Of a stretch of DNA of 64,000 nt, positions 44,081-53,972 are shown in pieces. This DNA is from Lactonifactor longoviformis DSM 17459 (GTDB taxonomy: Bacteria; Bacillota; Clostridia; Lachnospirales; Lachnospiraceae). Location of the stretch: NCBI RefSeq assembly GCF_900129135.1, contig NZ_FQVI01000002.1:62001-126000 (forward strand), read 5' to 3'. Within the stretch, counting starts at the first letter, position 1. Each line of letters begins with the position of its first letter. The position numbers were made by a program, and so were the translations under genes. The notes under the pieces are model-generated. The model made no database searches and was not told where the DNA came from. It saw only the letters and a list, made by a program, of their open reading frames with translations.

Positions 44081-46279
44081 TTACCGCTCAAGAAGCCTGC
44101 GGATGTTTGTCTCCATATTCCGGAGAGCTTCCTGCTCACTGATCTCTCCCTTCAGAACCCGTTCAATCTCTTTGGGAATCAGAGAGGTATAGATATTATT
44201 CTTCCACCGGCTTTCGTCCAGAATCTCAGGCATAAAACGCTTTTTGCTCTGTTCGTAGCACTTTAGGATCAGGCATTTCCAGGGCTCGAGATTCTCCAGA
44301 TCTGCCCTTCTGTAATATTCTTTCCTCAGGGTTGAGCCGCCAAGAAGAGAGAGAGGAATCCCATTCTGGCTGCCGCAGGCCCACAGAAGAAAATTCTGGG
44401 CATCCTCCTGATGGGTGCCATAACGGTTCAACCCCAGACTCCAGCCCCCCAGAACAGGAGCTCCCCCTGGGATCTGGGAATACCCCAGGTTCCCGGCTAC
44501 TTTTGATTTCGTATAATTATTAATATCCCCGGCATCAGAGTCATAGAGGAGTACCATGGCGCTGTTCCCCCGGGCAAATTCATCTGCCACCTCATTCCAG
44601 GAGCAAAGCTGCTTCCCGGAAGTATATTTATAGGAAAGAACCAGATTCCTAAGAGCCGCGGCCGCATTGCTGTCGTTGATGCTCACATCTCCGTTTTCAT
44701 CAAATACCCGGCTTCCGTAAGACCACAGATGGCAGAGGAAGCTTAGGGCAGTATAGACATTCTCCCCTCTGGGAAGAGAGGCGCCGTACATCACCGGTGA
44801 CTGGGGATTGTATTCTTTGGTAAAAAACTCCGCAATCAGATTAAACTGGGCCCAGGTCTGCGGAGGAAGAAGATCTTCCTTATATTTTCTTTTAAACCGC
44901 ATCTGCAGGGCACGGTTTTCAAACAAATCCTTCTGGTAAAACAACAGGAGGGCGCCGGACATGAATGGAATTGCATAGAGAGATTCCACATACATACCGT
45001 ACTCCTTTACCACCCCATCGATAACCCCCTCGAAATAGCCTCTGTGGTCTTTCCAGAGCGCATCCAGATTTTTTACGCCTCCGCTCTCTATGAGACCTTC
45101 CAGCCAGGTAATATCCATCATAAACCCGTCGTAATAGCTGTCCTTTTCCCCGGACTTCTGATAGAGGAGCTCCTCTAACTCCCCGTAGGAATAGAGATCA
45201 AAGATAATTTTTCTGCCGCTCTCTTTCTCGTAAATCCTGGACAGCATCTGCAGACTTCTGGAGGAGGAGCAGTCATACATAGCAAATCTCAGATCATGCT
45301 CTGCCTTTTTGATTCCTGCGGTAGCAGGCTCTATCTTATCATAGTCTGCATGGAGAAATGTAGTCATATTCTCATGCAGATGAGGCCTTCTCACAGCCTC
45401 CAGAAGACGCTCCGCCGTCTTCTGTGCCATAACTTTTGGAGATACCGTAAGCTGGGCGGCAAAGTAACCGGCATCTTCCATCCAGCTGCTCTCTTTCATT
45501 ACAATCACAGGAATCCCGGGTACCTCCAGTATATCTATGGCCCGCTTTACGCCGTTTGCTATGGTAGCGCTTCCGGCGATTATGCAGTCCAGATGCGGAT
45601 CTGCGGTATACAATTGGAAAAATGCCTGGAACCCCCGCTCCTGGCTCCCATCTACGACTTTGATGAAGTCGTTTTCCGGATAAAAGCGGTGGTAAATTCC
45701 CGACAGATCCTCTTCCTGGAGAAGATCCTTTTCCAGGATCAGACCTACCCGCTTCCAATGGCTGGCCGCACACTCTTCCATAGCCTGTGTAAACGCCCGG
45801 CTGTAATCAATGATTATCTTATCCCCGGCAAACTGTTCCGTCTCGCTTCGGCTGATAATCACTGCGGGTACCTTTGACTTTTCAAGAAGAGTTACCGGCT
45901 TTCTGCGCTGCACAGAGTACAGGATAATCCCGTCCACACATTGTTCCAGAAAAGCCTCAATGCACTGCTTCTCAATCAGACGGTTATTTCTGCTGAACTT
46001 TACCAGGATGTGATATCCTTTTTCTCTCAGAAGGCGTTCCAGCTCGAGTAAAAAGTCTGCCAGATCCGCTTGCAGAATATCCGGCAAGATCACTCCTATG
46101 ACACCGCTCCGTGTATTTTTCAAGCTTCTGGCATTGGCATCCGGACGGTAGGAAAGCTGTTCCATTGCTGCTTCCACCCTCTGAATCAGCTCTTCGTTCT
46201 GGGTCTTTCCATTCAATACATTGGATACCGTCCCCAAAGATACATTTGCAAGCTTTGCAACTTCCTTAATCGTGGCCAT
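44081..46279 (-). CDS. LacI-family regulator fused to an extracellular-type solute-binding domain
   Basis: The 732-aa protein has a LacI helix-turn-helix (TIKEVAKLANVSLGTVSNVLNG) and a periplasmic-binding-like sensor (about 60-330). A second domain of about 400 aa resembles family 1 sugar-binding proteins (ITWLEGLIESGGVKNLD, PPQTWAQFNLIAEFF, GGWSLGLNRYG). Typical LacI proteins have about 335 aa. No signal peptide exists, so the second binding domain must act in the cytoplasm. It sits beside the ChvE-MmsAB genes, and palindromes at their promoters fit LacI binding. Confidence 0.88.
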   Translation of the reverse strand: MATIKEVAKLANVSLGTVSNVLNGKTQNEELIQRVEAAMEQLSYRPDANARSLKNTRSGVIGVILPDILQADLADFLLELERLLREKGYHILVKFSRNNRLIEKQCIEAFLEQCVDGIILYSVQRRKPVTLLEKSKVPAVIISRSETEQFAGDKIIIDYSRAFTQAMEECAASHWKRVGLILEKDLLQEEDLSGIYHRFYPENDFIKVVDGSQERGFQAFFQLYTADPHLDCIIAGSATIANGVKRAIDILEVPGIPVIVMKESSWMEDAGYFAAQLTVSPKVMAQKTAERLLEAVRRPHLHENMTTFLHADYDKIEPATAGIKKAEHDLRFAMYDCSSSRSLQMLSRIYEKESGRKIIFDLYSYGELEELLYQKSGEKDSYYDGFMMDITWLEGLIESGGVKNLDALWKDHRGYFEGVIDGVVKEYGMYVESLYAIPFMSGALLLFYQKDLFENRALQMRFKRKYKEDLLPPQTWAQFNLIAEFFTKEYNPQSPVMYGASLPRGENVYTALSFLCHLWSYGSRVFDENGDVSINDSNAAAALRNLVLSYKYTSGKQLCSWNEVADEFARGNSAMVLLYDSDAGDINNYTKSKVAGNLGYSQIPGGAPVLGGWSLGLNRYGTHQEDAQNFLLWACGSQNGIPLSLLGGSTLRKEYYRRADLENLEPWKCLILKCYEQSKKRFMPEILDESRWKNNIYTSLIPKEIERVLKGEISEQEALRNMETNIRRLLER

Positions 46280-46446
46280 ATCTGTACTCCTTACTCTTTT
46301 TTGCTGCTTTTATTTCTAAACACAGTGATTATAAACACTGTATCATCCTGATTGGGTGATGAAATGTGCCGTTCACAGCATGCCTTTCAGACCGTACTGT
46401 GAACAGTTACATCTTATCACATCAGGTTCACCGCCTGCAAGGTTTG

Positions 46447-47610
46447 CTATTTTTTCTTGGTCTGATTTACAATATCAAAGACCACGGCTGCCAAGAGAAC
46501 CAGCCCCTTGATGGACTTCTGCCAATCTGTCCCCACACCGATGATGGACATTCCGTTATTCAGGACACCCATAACCAGACCGCCCACAATAGCGCCGCTG
46601 ATTCTCCCCACCCCTCCGGAAGCGGAAGCGCCGCCGATATAGCAGGCAGCAATGGCATCCAGCTCAAATCCGTCGCCGGCGGTGGGATTGGCACAGTTGA
46701 TTCTGGCAGAGTATACAATGCCTGCAAAGGCTGCAAGAAGTCCCATATTTACAAAGGTCATAAATTTCACCCGTTTTGTTTTGATTCCGGACAGGGCTGT
46801 GGCCCTCTCATTTCCTCCCAGGGCATAGATATGCCGCCCCAGAACGGTCTTCTCTGTTACAAAAGAATAGACAAAAGTAAGTAGCCCAAGAATCAGCAGA
46901 ATCACAGGTGCACCCTTGAATCTGGTAAACCAATAGGTGGCAAAGGCAATCAATCCTGCCATAACTACAAGCTTCAGGGTATATACCCCGCTGCCTGATA
47001 CCGCAAATCCATAGGATATCTCCCGCCTTCTCTTCTGCAGCTGCGTGATCAGGAAAACAACAATCAGTGCAGCCCCGATCAGAATGGTAGTCAGGTGTAT
47101 CTGCGAAGCGCCTCCCACATCGGGAAGATAAGCCTGTGCAATGTACTGATATGCGTCGGGATAGGGACCAATAGTTTTTCCCTGTGTGATTACCAGGGTA
47201 AGACCTCTGAAAAACAGCATGCCTGCCAGCGTGGCGATAAAAGCAGGTACCTTTACATAGGCGATCCAGAATCCATGCCATATCCCGATAAGAATTCCCA
47301 CTAAAAGTCCGATGGCAATTCCCAAAGCCACCGGCATCCTTGCCTCTCCCACCAGGAGCTTGCTGGTCACAGCCCCTACCAGGGCAACCACAGATCCCAC
47401 AGACAGATCAATGTCTCCGGTAAGAATAATGGGCAGCATGCCAATTGCCAGGATTAATATGTATCCATTCTGCATAAGTAATTTTGATATATTCATAGGT
47501 GCCAGAAGCACCCCTTCTGTCAGCCATTGAAACAGTGCGGTAATTACTACCAGGGCAATCACCATCCCATATTTTTTAAAATCCAAATGAAATTTTCTTC
47601 CCTGATTCAT
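46447..47610 (-). CDS. mmsB: Sugar ABC transporter permease (MmsB/XylH-like)
   Basis: The 387-aa integral membrane subunit has about ten hydrophobic segments and the family motifs LTGDIDLSVGSVVALVGA and IYALGGNERATALSGI. It is of the multiple-monosaccharide type (ChvE-GguAB). The gene follows mmsA with 1 bp between. The substrate, from family knowledge, may be xylose, arabinose, galactose or similar sugars. Confidence 0.92.
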   Translation of the reverse strand: MNQGRKFHLDFKKYGMVIALVVITALFQWLTEGVLLAPMNISKLLMQNGYILILAIGMLPIILTGDIDLSVGSVVALVGAVTSKLLVGEARMPVALGIAIGLLVGILIGIWHGFWIAYVKVPAFIATLAGMLFFRGLTLVITQGKTIGPYPDAYQYIAQAYLPDVGGASQIHLTTILIGAALIVVFLITQLQKRRREISYGFAVSGSGVYTLKLVVMAGLIAFATYWFTRFKGAPVILLILGLLTFVYSFVTEKTVLGRHIYALGGNERATALSGIKTKRVKFMTFVNMGLLAAFAGIVYSARINCANPTAGDGFELDAIAACYIGGASASGGVGRISGAIVGGLVMGVLNNGMSIIGVGTDWQKSIKGLVLLAAVVFDIVNQTKKK

Positions 47611-47611
47611 C

Positions 47612-49150
47612 TCAGTTCCTCCTGTTGCTCTGTAAAATTGATTTCATAATCTTTTCCTGGGTTGCCTCTTCCCTGGTAAATTCACCGGCTATCCTGCCCT
47701 CATTCATAACATAGATTCTGTCGCTGGTTCCCAGAACTTCCGGCAGCTCTGAGGAAATGACCAGAATACACTTTCCCTGTGCCGCAAGCTCATTTATAAT
47801 GTGATAGATCTCGTATTTTGCCCCCACATCGATGCCTCTGGTCGGTTCGTCCAGAATCAAAAGATCCGGATCTGCGTAAATCCATCTGGCCAAAAGTACC
47901 TTCTGCTGGTTTCCTCCGGAGAGGTTATTGGTTGTCTGGAAGATCCCGGGTGCCTTGATTCCCAGTCTTTCTATATATTCTTCAGCCACCTTGATTTCTT
48001 CATTTTGATTTACCACCCCTTTGCGGGCCAGCTTGTGCAGGCTTGGCAGGGATATATTCCCCTTGATGCTCTCCTGAAGCAGCAGACCCAGAGCCTTTCT
48101 GTCTTCTGTCAGGTAGGCAATCCCATTCTCTATGGCAGAAGAGACTGTGCTTACATTAATTTCTGTTCCATCCTTTACTACGATTCCCTGTACTCTGGAG
48201 CCAAAGCTTCTGCCGAACACGCTCATGGCGAATTCTGTCCTGCCGGCGCCCATAAGACCAGCGATGCCCACCACCTCGCCCCGTTTTATCTTCATATTTA
48301 TATGGTCAATCATGATCTTGTCTTTATATTCCTCGGAGTATACCACCCAATCCCTAATCTCAAACCGAACTTCTCCAATTTCGGAGTCTCTTGACGGATA
48401 CAGGTTCGTCAGCTCCCGTCCCACCATTCCCTGAATAATCCTCTCTTCCGTGATGAGGTCCGAAGCCGCAAAGAGCGTTTCCACGGTGCTCCCGTCTCTG
48501 AGCACGGTAATATCATCTGCAACCTTTGTCACCTCCGCCAGCTTATGAGAAATAATAATGCCGGTCATGCCGTGATCGTCTCTCAGGCGGAGGATAAGAT
48601 TCAGCAGACGTTCACTTTCTTCCTCGTTAAGGGCTGCGGTAGGCTCATCCAGTATGAGCAGCCGAACTTTTTTCGCCAGAGCCTTGGCGATCTCTACCAG
48701 CTGCTGTTTCCCCACACCAATCTGATTGATCAGGGTCTCCGGTTTTTCCTTCAGCCCCACCAATTCCATCAGACGTATAGCCTCAAAGCGGCATTTTTCC
48801 CAGTCAATCACCCCTTTTTTCTGCTGTTCATTTCCCAGAAAAAGGTTTTCCATAATGGAAAGCTGTGGAATCAGTGCCAGCTCCTGATGGATAATTACAA
48901 TCCCCTTTTTTTCGCTTTCCCGGATGTCTCTGAACCGGCATTCACCCCCGTCCCATATAATCTTTCCCTCATATGTGCCGTGGGGATGTACACCGCTCAG
49001 AACCTTCATAAGTGTGGATTTTCCTGCCCCGTTCTCGCCCACAAGTGCATGGATGGTTTTTTCCCGGACTTTGATATTTACATTATCAAGCGCACGGACA
49101 CCCGGAAATTCCTTTACTATATTCTGAATTTCCAATAATACCTTTGTCAT
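47612..49150 (-). CDS. mmsA: Sugar ABC transporter double ATPase (MmsA/XylG-like)
   Basis: The 512-aa protein has two nucleotide-binding domains. The first has GENGAGKST and [10 protein letters not shown]. The second has a degenerate Walker A (GLMGAGRTE) with [14 protein letters not shown] and [11 protein letters not shown], as is typical for monosaccharide importers. It lies between chvE and mmsB in the operon. Confidence 0.94.
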   Translation of the reverse strand: MTKVLLEIQNIVKEFPGVRALDNVNIKVREKTIHALVGENGAGKSTLMKVLSGVHPHGTYEGKIIWDGGECRFRDIRESEKKGIVIIHQELALIPQLSIMENLFLGNEQQKKGVIDWEKCRFEAIRLMELVGLKEKPETLINQIGVGKQQLVEIAKALAKKVRLLILDEPTAALNEEESERLLNLILRLRDDHGMTGIIISHKLAEVTKVADDITVLRDGSTVETLFAASDLITEERIIQGMVGRELTNLYPSRDSEIGEVRFEIRDWVVYSEEYKDKIMIDHINMKIKRGEVVGIAGLMGAGRTEFAMSVFGRSFGSRVQGIVVKDGTEINVSTVSSAIENGIAYLTEDRKALGLLLQESIKGNISLPSLHKLARKGVVNQNEEIKVAEEYIERLGIKAPGIFQTTNNLSGGNQQKVLLARWIYADPDLLILDEPTRGIDVGAKYEIYHIINELAAQGKCILVISSELPEVLGTSDRIYVMNEGRIAGEFTREEATQEKIMKSILQSNRRN

Positions 49151-49215
49151 GCCTGCCTCCCGTGTTCTCCTGTATATGGAAGGGCGGTACTTCTCTGCAC
49201 CGCCCTTCTCTATGC

Positions 49216-50346
49216 TTACTTTAATTCAGCTTCTGTATAATAACCGGAATCGACCAGTTTTTCCTGATAATTATCCTTTGTTACTACAATCGGCTCCAGG
49301 GCATAGGCAGGAACTACTTTTGCCCCGTTATTATAGGTAGTAGTATCGTTGTACTCAGGCTCTTCCCCGTTCATAAACGCCTGGGCCATAGACGCTACCT
49401 GCTTGGCCAGTGCTCTTGTATCCTTGAAAACAGACATAGACTGTTCTCCGGCAATGATAGCCTTCACATTTGCTGTGTCACAATCCTGTCCGGTAATCAC
49501 AGGGAATGGAAGATCCCCTGAGCCATATCCGGCCGATTTTAATGCAGATTCAGCACCCAGTGCAGTAGAGTCATTGGAACAGAGCACCGCATCTAGTTTC
49601 TCTGTTGTGTAATATGCAGTCAGAATATTATCCATTCTGGCCTGGGCTACATCGGTCTGCCATGCGTCCGTTGCGCACTGTTCTCTCGTGGTCTGCCCGG
49701 ATCTTACAACCAGCTTGCCTCTGTCGATGTATGGCTGAAGAATCTCCATAGCTCCGCCCAAAAAGTAGGAGGCATTGTCGTCATCCAGAGAACCTGCAAC
49801 AATTTCCAGATTAAACGGGCCATCTGCATGCTCCAAATCCAAGGCGTCTGCGATGTACTGTCCCTGAAGAGCGCCGACCTTATTGTTGTCAAAAGTTCCC
49901 ACGCAGTCCACATCTTCTGTCTCTGTAATAAAACGGTCATGGGCAATTACTTTAATGCCCGCATCATGTGCCTCTGCCAATACTGCCGAGAGAGCGCTGC
50001 CGTCTACCGGCGCAATTATGAGCACCTTCGCACCTTTTGTAATCATATTCTCAATCTGGGAAACCTGCTGCTGTACTTCGTTGTCCGCATACTGAAGATC
50101 TACCTCATATCCCATTTCCGTTAGAAATTTGTTCAGATTCTCTCCATCCTGGTTCCAACGCTGCAGAGACTGCGTAGGCATGGATACGCCAACCATCCCC
50201 CCTTCACTTTTCTCCCCTGAGGATTCGCTGTCCGCCTCCTTCGCGTCTGAGGCCGATGTACTTGCCTCCTCTTTGGTATCCCCGCATCCTGCAAACATAG
50301 ACAGGCACAGCACAGATGCTGCTAAAACTGCTGCTAACTTTTTCAT
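49216..50346 (-). CDS. chvE: ChvE/XylF-like sugar-binding lipoprotein
   Basis: The protein of about 376 aa has a lipoprotein signal ([17 protein letters not shown]) and a Ser/Glu-rich linker. A type I periplasmic-binding fold follows ([44 protein letters not shown]). I chose the ATG at 50344-50346 with AAAGGAG upstream; the ORF extends eight codons further. It delivers sugars to MmsAB. Confidence 0.92.
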   Translation of the reverse strand: MKKLAAVLAASVLCLSMFAGCGDTKEEASTSASDAKEADSESSGEKSEGGMVGVSMPTQSLQRWNQDGENLNKFLTEMGYEVDLQYADNEVQQQVSQIENMITKGAKVLIIAPVDGSALSAVLAEAHDAGIKVIAHDRFITETEDVDCVGTFDNNKVGALQGQYIADALDLEHADGPFNLEIVAGSLDDDNASYFLGGAMEILQPYIDRGKLVVRSGQTTREQCATDAWQTDVAQARMDNILTAYYTTEKLDAVLCSNDSTALGAESALKSAGYGSGDLPFPVITGQDCDTANVKAIIAGEQSMSVFKDTRALAKQVASMAQAFMNGEEPEYNDTTTYNNGAKVVPAYALEPIVVTKDNYQEKLVDSGYYTEAELK

Positions 50347-50384
50347 GTTGTTTCTCCTTTCCCTATGCAATCATAATTTGTTTT

Positions 50385-50402
50385 TCATGAAACGTTTCAT
50401 GA
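50385..50402. promoter_or_regulatory. Perfect LacI-type operator upstream of chvE
   Basis: TCATGAAACGTTTCATGA is a perfect 18-bp palindrome with the central CG typical of LacI-family sites. A near-identical site lies upstream of the UroD-family gene (52540-52557, 16 of 18 matching). The LacI-fusion protein nearby is the likely ligand-controlled repressor. Confidence 0.75.
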
Positions 50403-50411
50403 TTAATTATA

Positions 50412-50440
50412 AATATAGCACTGATTATTTTATCTGACAA
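50412..50440 (-). promoter_or_regulatory. Promoter of the chvE-mmsA-mmsB operon
   Basis: On the minus strand TTGTCA (50435-50440) and TATATT (50412-50417) are 17 bp apart. The palindrome lies just downstream near the expected start of transcription. Confidence 0.6.
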
Positions 50441-50479
50441 GCTATTTTTACAACTTTGTTTGTTTATTTCAAAAACAAA

Positions 50480-50514
50480 GGGCAGTTATTGGCAAATCTG
50501 CACAATAACTGCCC
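50480..50514 (-). terminator. Terminator of the DUF4432 gene
   Basis: GGGCAGTTATTG and CAATAACTGCCC form a 12-bp perfect stem followed on the minus strand by TTTGTTTTTG. Confidence 0.85.
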
Positions 50515-50533
50515 TGTTTCCTCTGTATTTGGC

Positions 50534-51583
50534 TTACCTCTGAAGAAGCAATTGTGCTTCATCCGAAGCGGCTTTCAGTTCTTCCTCCCCCTCAAGTATC
50601 TCTATGGAAAACTGAATCTTCTCTTTTTCAAAGGGCTGCATGGTATGTAGGTTCTCTTCCTCCCGGGACCTTCCATATACCCCGGAATTGGTTGGTTCCA
50701 GTCCCATCACATAGTCCCCTGAAGCAAGGGATTTCCACTGTACAAAATGGGGAAGATACTTCTTCGAAAACCGGATCCTTAAGCCCAGCTGCAGCCTTTC
50801 ATTTATAAGACAAGCAAAGGTATTGCCCTCCCTGTCCCCGGCTAATTCGTGCAGATACACCCGCTCCGGCTCATTATCTGCAGGGGCCTCCATCTGATCC
50901 CAGAGTTCCCGGTTTTTCATGGCAGCCTCATCTCTTGGGATTACCTTTTTCGTGGGCAGTATCACTCTGGCCCCCTCATCCAGAAGCGGATAGCCCATGT
51001 TAAAGTGATACAAAACCATCATAGGTTCCTCCCGATATGCAAGATTCTCAATCTCGTCGGTAAGCAAAATCTTTCTCTCTCCATATACGGTTTCAATTCT
51101 CCGGCTGAGACACATATGATTGCCGAAGAGCTTTCCTTCCCGCATCTGTCCGCTTACGGCTATGCGGTACTTTCCCTCTTCCCACCCGGCGCTTGCGCAC
51201 AGCTGTTCTCCGGGGGCTGAGCGGACTCTTCCGTGCATGGGATAATAGGCCTCCCCCTCTCTGCAGGCAAGACAGGTATTCTCCAGCCCGCAGGTAAACA
51301 AAAGGCCTCCCATAATATTTGATGTTCCCTCTTCCCCGTGGGTATCGTAGTCCATTCTTCCTATAAGACCCTGTTTTGCAAGGAACGAAAGGTTCATCCC
51401 CTTATAGGATAATTCGCTGATATCCAGGCACTTATCTCCCATTACCTGAAATCGGAGGGGGCCGTTCTTAATGTCATATCCCTGCATTCCTCTGGCTCTG
51501 CCCTCCTGAAATTCTATCTTTCGCACTGCCGCTGTCTGTTGGATATTCCCCACTTTTTTTAGGAATTCATACTGCTCCTTCAT
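50534..51583 (-). CDS. DUF4432 aldose 1-epimerase-like protein
   Basis: The protein of about 349 aa belongs to the galactose mutarotase-like DUF4432 family. Recognisable parts are KCLDISELSYKGMNLSFL, YPMHGRVRSAPGEQL, YHFNMGYPLLDEGARV and GLEPTNSGVYGRSR. It probably interconverts sugar anomers. The start at 51581-51583 has GGAGG 8 bp upstream; an earlier ATG is nine codons away. It is next to the sugar transporter and has its own terminator. Confidence 0.82.
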   Translation of the reverse strand: MKEQYEFLKKVGNIQQTAAVRKIEFQEGRARGMQGYDIKNGPLRFQVMGDKCLDISELSYKGMNLSFLAKQGLIGRMDYDTHGEEGTSNIMGGLLFTCGLENTCLACREGEAYYPMHGRVRSAPGEQLCASAGWEEGKYRIAVSGQMREGKLFGNHMCLSRRIETVYGERKILLTDEIENLAYREEPMMVLYHFNMGYPLLDEGARVILPTKKVIPRDEAAMKNRELWDQMEAPADNEPERVYLHELAGDREGNTFACLINERLQLGLRIRFSKKYLPHFVQWKSLASGDYVMGLEPTNSGVYGRSREEENLHTMQPFEKEKIQFSIEILEGEEELKAASDEAQLLLQR

Positions 51584-51719
51584 CTTATCTACCTCCATAT
51601 ATCGCTTCATGCACTGATACTACCATTTATCATTTTGAATTTCAACTGCATAAATTTAAACAAATCAATTATTTACAAATAGTATTGAAAACTATATAAT
51701 AGAGAGCAGAGGTGAAGAA

Positions 51720-52343
51720 ATGACAATTAATACAGAAGATATGTTAAACAGCATACTGGCCAGTATCTCCCGGATTGACTATATTAAACCGGAAGATATC
51801 CCCGGCATTGATCTATATATGGATCAGGTAACTACATTCATGGAAAAGAATCTCCAATCCTCCAAGCGCTATCCTGAGGATAAGATTCTTACCAAGACTA
51901 TGATTAATAATTATGCCAAAAATAACCTGCTTCCTCCCCCGGTAAAGAAAAAGTACTCCAAGGAGCACATGTTTCTTTTGATTTTTATCTATTACTTTAA
52001 AAATATTCTCTCGATCAACGATATTCAGACACTGCTCCAGCCTATTACCGGCAAATATTTTGATACAGACGAAGACTTTGACCTGACTGCCATCTACAAT
52101 GAGATCGTAAAACTGGAGATGGATCAGATTGTGCCCCTGAAGAAGGATATTACCCGCAGGTTTAACCTGGCTAAGGAATCCTTTTCTCAGTGCCCTGAGG
52201 ATGAGCAGCCATTTCTTCAGCTGTTTTCCTTTATCAGTCTTCTCAGCTTTGATGTCTACGTGAAAAAGCAGTTGATTGAAAAATTAATTGATGAACTGCC
52301 CAGAGAAAATAGCAAAGGCAGAGGAAAAGAACCAAAAGAATAG
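51720..52343 (+). CDS. DUF1836 protein
   Basis: The 207-aa protein matches DUF1836 (KILTKTMINNYAKNNLLPPPVKKKYSKEHM near residue 55). Members are presumed helix-turn-helix regulators in Firmicutes. It is divergent from the epimerase gene and has its own terminator. Its target is unknown. Confidence 0.85.
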   Translation: MTINTEDMLNSILASISRIDYIKPEDIPGIDLYMDQVTTFMEKNLQSSKRYPEDKILTKTMINNYAKNNLLPPPVKKKYSKEHMFLLIFIYYFKNILSINDIQTLLQPITGKYFDTDEDFDLTAIYNEIVKLEMDQIVPLKKDITRRFNLAKESFSQCPEDEQPFLQLFSFISLLSFDVYVKKQLIEKLIDELPRENSKGRGKEPKE

Positions 52344-52361
52344 AGATGTGATACGGCCTCA

Positions 52362-52412
52362 GAAAGAGAGGACAGGAAAGATTTCCAAGGAATCTGCCCT
52401 GTCCTCTCTTTC
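52362..52412 (+). terminator. Terminator of the DUF1836 gene
   Basis: GAAAGAGAGGACAGG and CCTGTCCTCTCTTTC form a long stem, followed by a pyrimidine-rich tail. Confidence 0.8.
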
Positions 52413-52506
52413 TTTTGCTTTTCCGGAAAATGCCCCCCACAGATAAGATGCCCTCGAAAGCTTCAAGTATGATCACAAGATGCACGAATCTCCCTGGAAA
52501 AAATGC

Positions 52507-52557
52507 TTGACAAAACAAGAGGGGTATACTATCATGGCTTTATGAAACGATTCATGA
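52507..52557 (+). promoter_or_regulatory. LacI-controlled promoter of the UroD-family gene
   Basis: TTGACA (52507-52512) and TATCAT (52530-52535) are 17 bp apart. The operator-like TTATGAAACGATTCATGA (52540-52557) covers the expected transcription start. It matches the chvE operator at 16 of 18 positions. Confidence 0.65.
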
Positions 52558-52622
52558 AATACATAGCATTGTGTTTTCACTAAAACACAGATAAAAATGA
52601 ATGAAAGAGAGAGGCAAGTACT

Positions 52623-53879
52623 ATGACGGGAAAGGAAAAATTAAAGCTGGCAGTAAACCACGAGGAAGGCCCGCTCCTCCTTGATATCGGCGGAATGCCT
52701 ACCACTGGGATTCACTGTATTGTTCTGGAGCAGGTCCGGGCGTATCTCGGACTGGAGAAACGCCCCATTAAGATACTGGAGCCGGTGCAGATGCTGGGAA
52801 TTCTGGACGAGGATATCAGAGAAGCCCTGGGAATTCAGACACAGCCATGCTGGGGGGCCGGCAGTATGCTGGGATTCCCGGTAAAGGACGACTATAAGGA
52901 GTGGAGAACCCCCTGGGGACAGGATGTCCTTGTACCCAAGGATTTTGTCACGACTACGGATACAAAAGGAGATACCCTCATATATGCCTGGGGGGATACC
53001 CGTTACGAAGCAGCCGGGCGTATGCCCAGAACAGGAGTTTTCTTTGACAATACAGAGCGTACCCCTGCGTTTGATGAGGACGATTACCGTCTGGAAGACA
53101 ATCTGGAAGAATTCGGTCCCGTTTTACAGGAGGATCTGGACTGGCTGGCCCTCCAGCGTTCCAGATACGAAGCCTCTTCCGACGTAATTATGGGCAATCT
53201 TGGGGGCACTGCTTTCGGTGATATTGCCCTGGTCCCTGGACCTATGCTCAGGGAACCAAAAGGAATCCGGGACATTACAGAGTGGTACGTATCCATTGCA
53301 TCTAGACCAGAGGTTCTGCATGAAATCTTTGAGTATCAGGCACGCTGCGCGATTGAAAATCTGGAAAAAATGCATGAAGCTCTGGGAGAAACCATCCAGG
53401 TTGCCTATATCTGCGGCACTGACTTCGGTACTCAGAAGGGGCCTTTCTGCAGCAATAAAACCTTTAATGACATGTATAAGCCCTATTATCAAAAGATCAA
53501 CTGCTGGATCCACGAACATACTTCCTGGAAGACCTTTAAGCACTGCTGCGGAAGCATTAAGGATCTGATCCCAGAGCTCATCGACGCAGGCTTTGACTGT
53601 CTGAACCCTGTGCAGTGGACCGCTGAGAACATGGACCGGAAAGAAATTAAAAAACTCTACGGAGACCGAATCGTATACTGGGGCGGAGGCATCAACACGC
53701 AGAAAACCCTCCCCATGGGCACCTATCAGCAGGTGTTTGACGAAGCCCTTGAGTGCTGCCGAATCTTTGGAAAAGGGGGCGGATTTGTATTTAACACCAT
53801 CCACAATATTGTTCCCGGGGTTCCCCCTGAAAACGTAGTGGCTCTGGCTGATGCAGTGAAAAAGTACAATCAGGGATAA
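52623..53879 (+). CDS. UroD-family methyltransferase-like protein
   Basis: The 418-aa protein belongs to the uroporphyrinogen decarboxylase-like family, with GKEKLKLAVNHEEG at the start, GTDFGTQKGPFCSNKTFNDMYKPYY and KTFKHCCGSIKDLIPELIDAGFDCLNPVQ. The HCCGS motif in place of the usual HxCG resembles corrinoid-methyltransferase-type members rather than heme enzymes. The LacI-type operator ties it to the sugar regulon, where its substrate is unknown. Confidence 0.78.
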   Translation: MTGKEKLKLAVNHEEGPLLLDIGGMPTTGIHCIVLEQVRAYLGLEKRPIKILEPVQMLGILDEDIREALGIQTQPCWGAGSMLGFPVKDDYKEWRTPWGQDVLVPKDFVTTTDTKGDTLIYAWGDTRYEAAGRMPRTGVFFDNTERTPAFDEDDYRLEDNLEEFGPVLQEDLDWLALQRSRYEASSDVIMGNLGGTAFGDIALVPGPMLREPKGIRDITEWYVSIASRPEVLHEIFEYQARCAIENLEKMHEALGETIQVAYICGTDFGTQKGPFCSNKTFNDMYKPYYQKINCWIHEHTSWKTFKHCCGSIKDLIPELIDAGFDCLNPVQWTAENMDRKEIKKLYGDRIVYWGGGINTQKTLPMGTYQQVFDEALECCRIFGKGGGFVFNTIHNIVPGVPPENVVALADAVKKYNQG

Positions 53880-53908
53880 GAAAGTATATCCCTATTCCTG
53901 AGTAATAA

Positions 53909-53951
53909 AAAATGCTGTCCAAGCCAGTGAATCGGCTGCGGACAGCATTTT
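53909..53951 (+). terminator. Terminator between converging genes
   Basis: AAAATGCTGTCC and GGACAGCATTTT form a perfect 12-bp stem after the UroD-family gene. It also faces the end of the phospholipase D gene. Confidence 0.85.
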
Positions 53952-53972
53952 GTCTGTTATCTTCATATTTTC

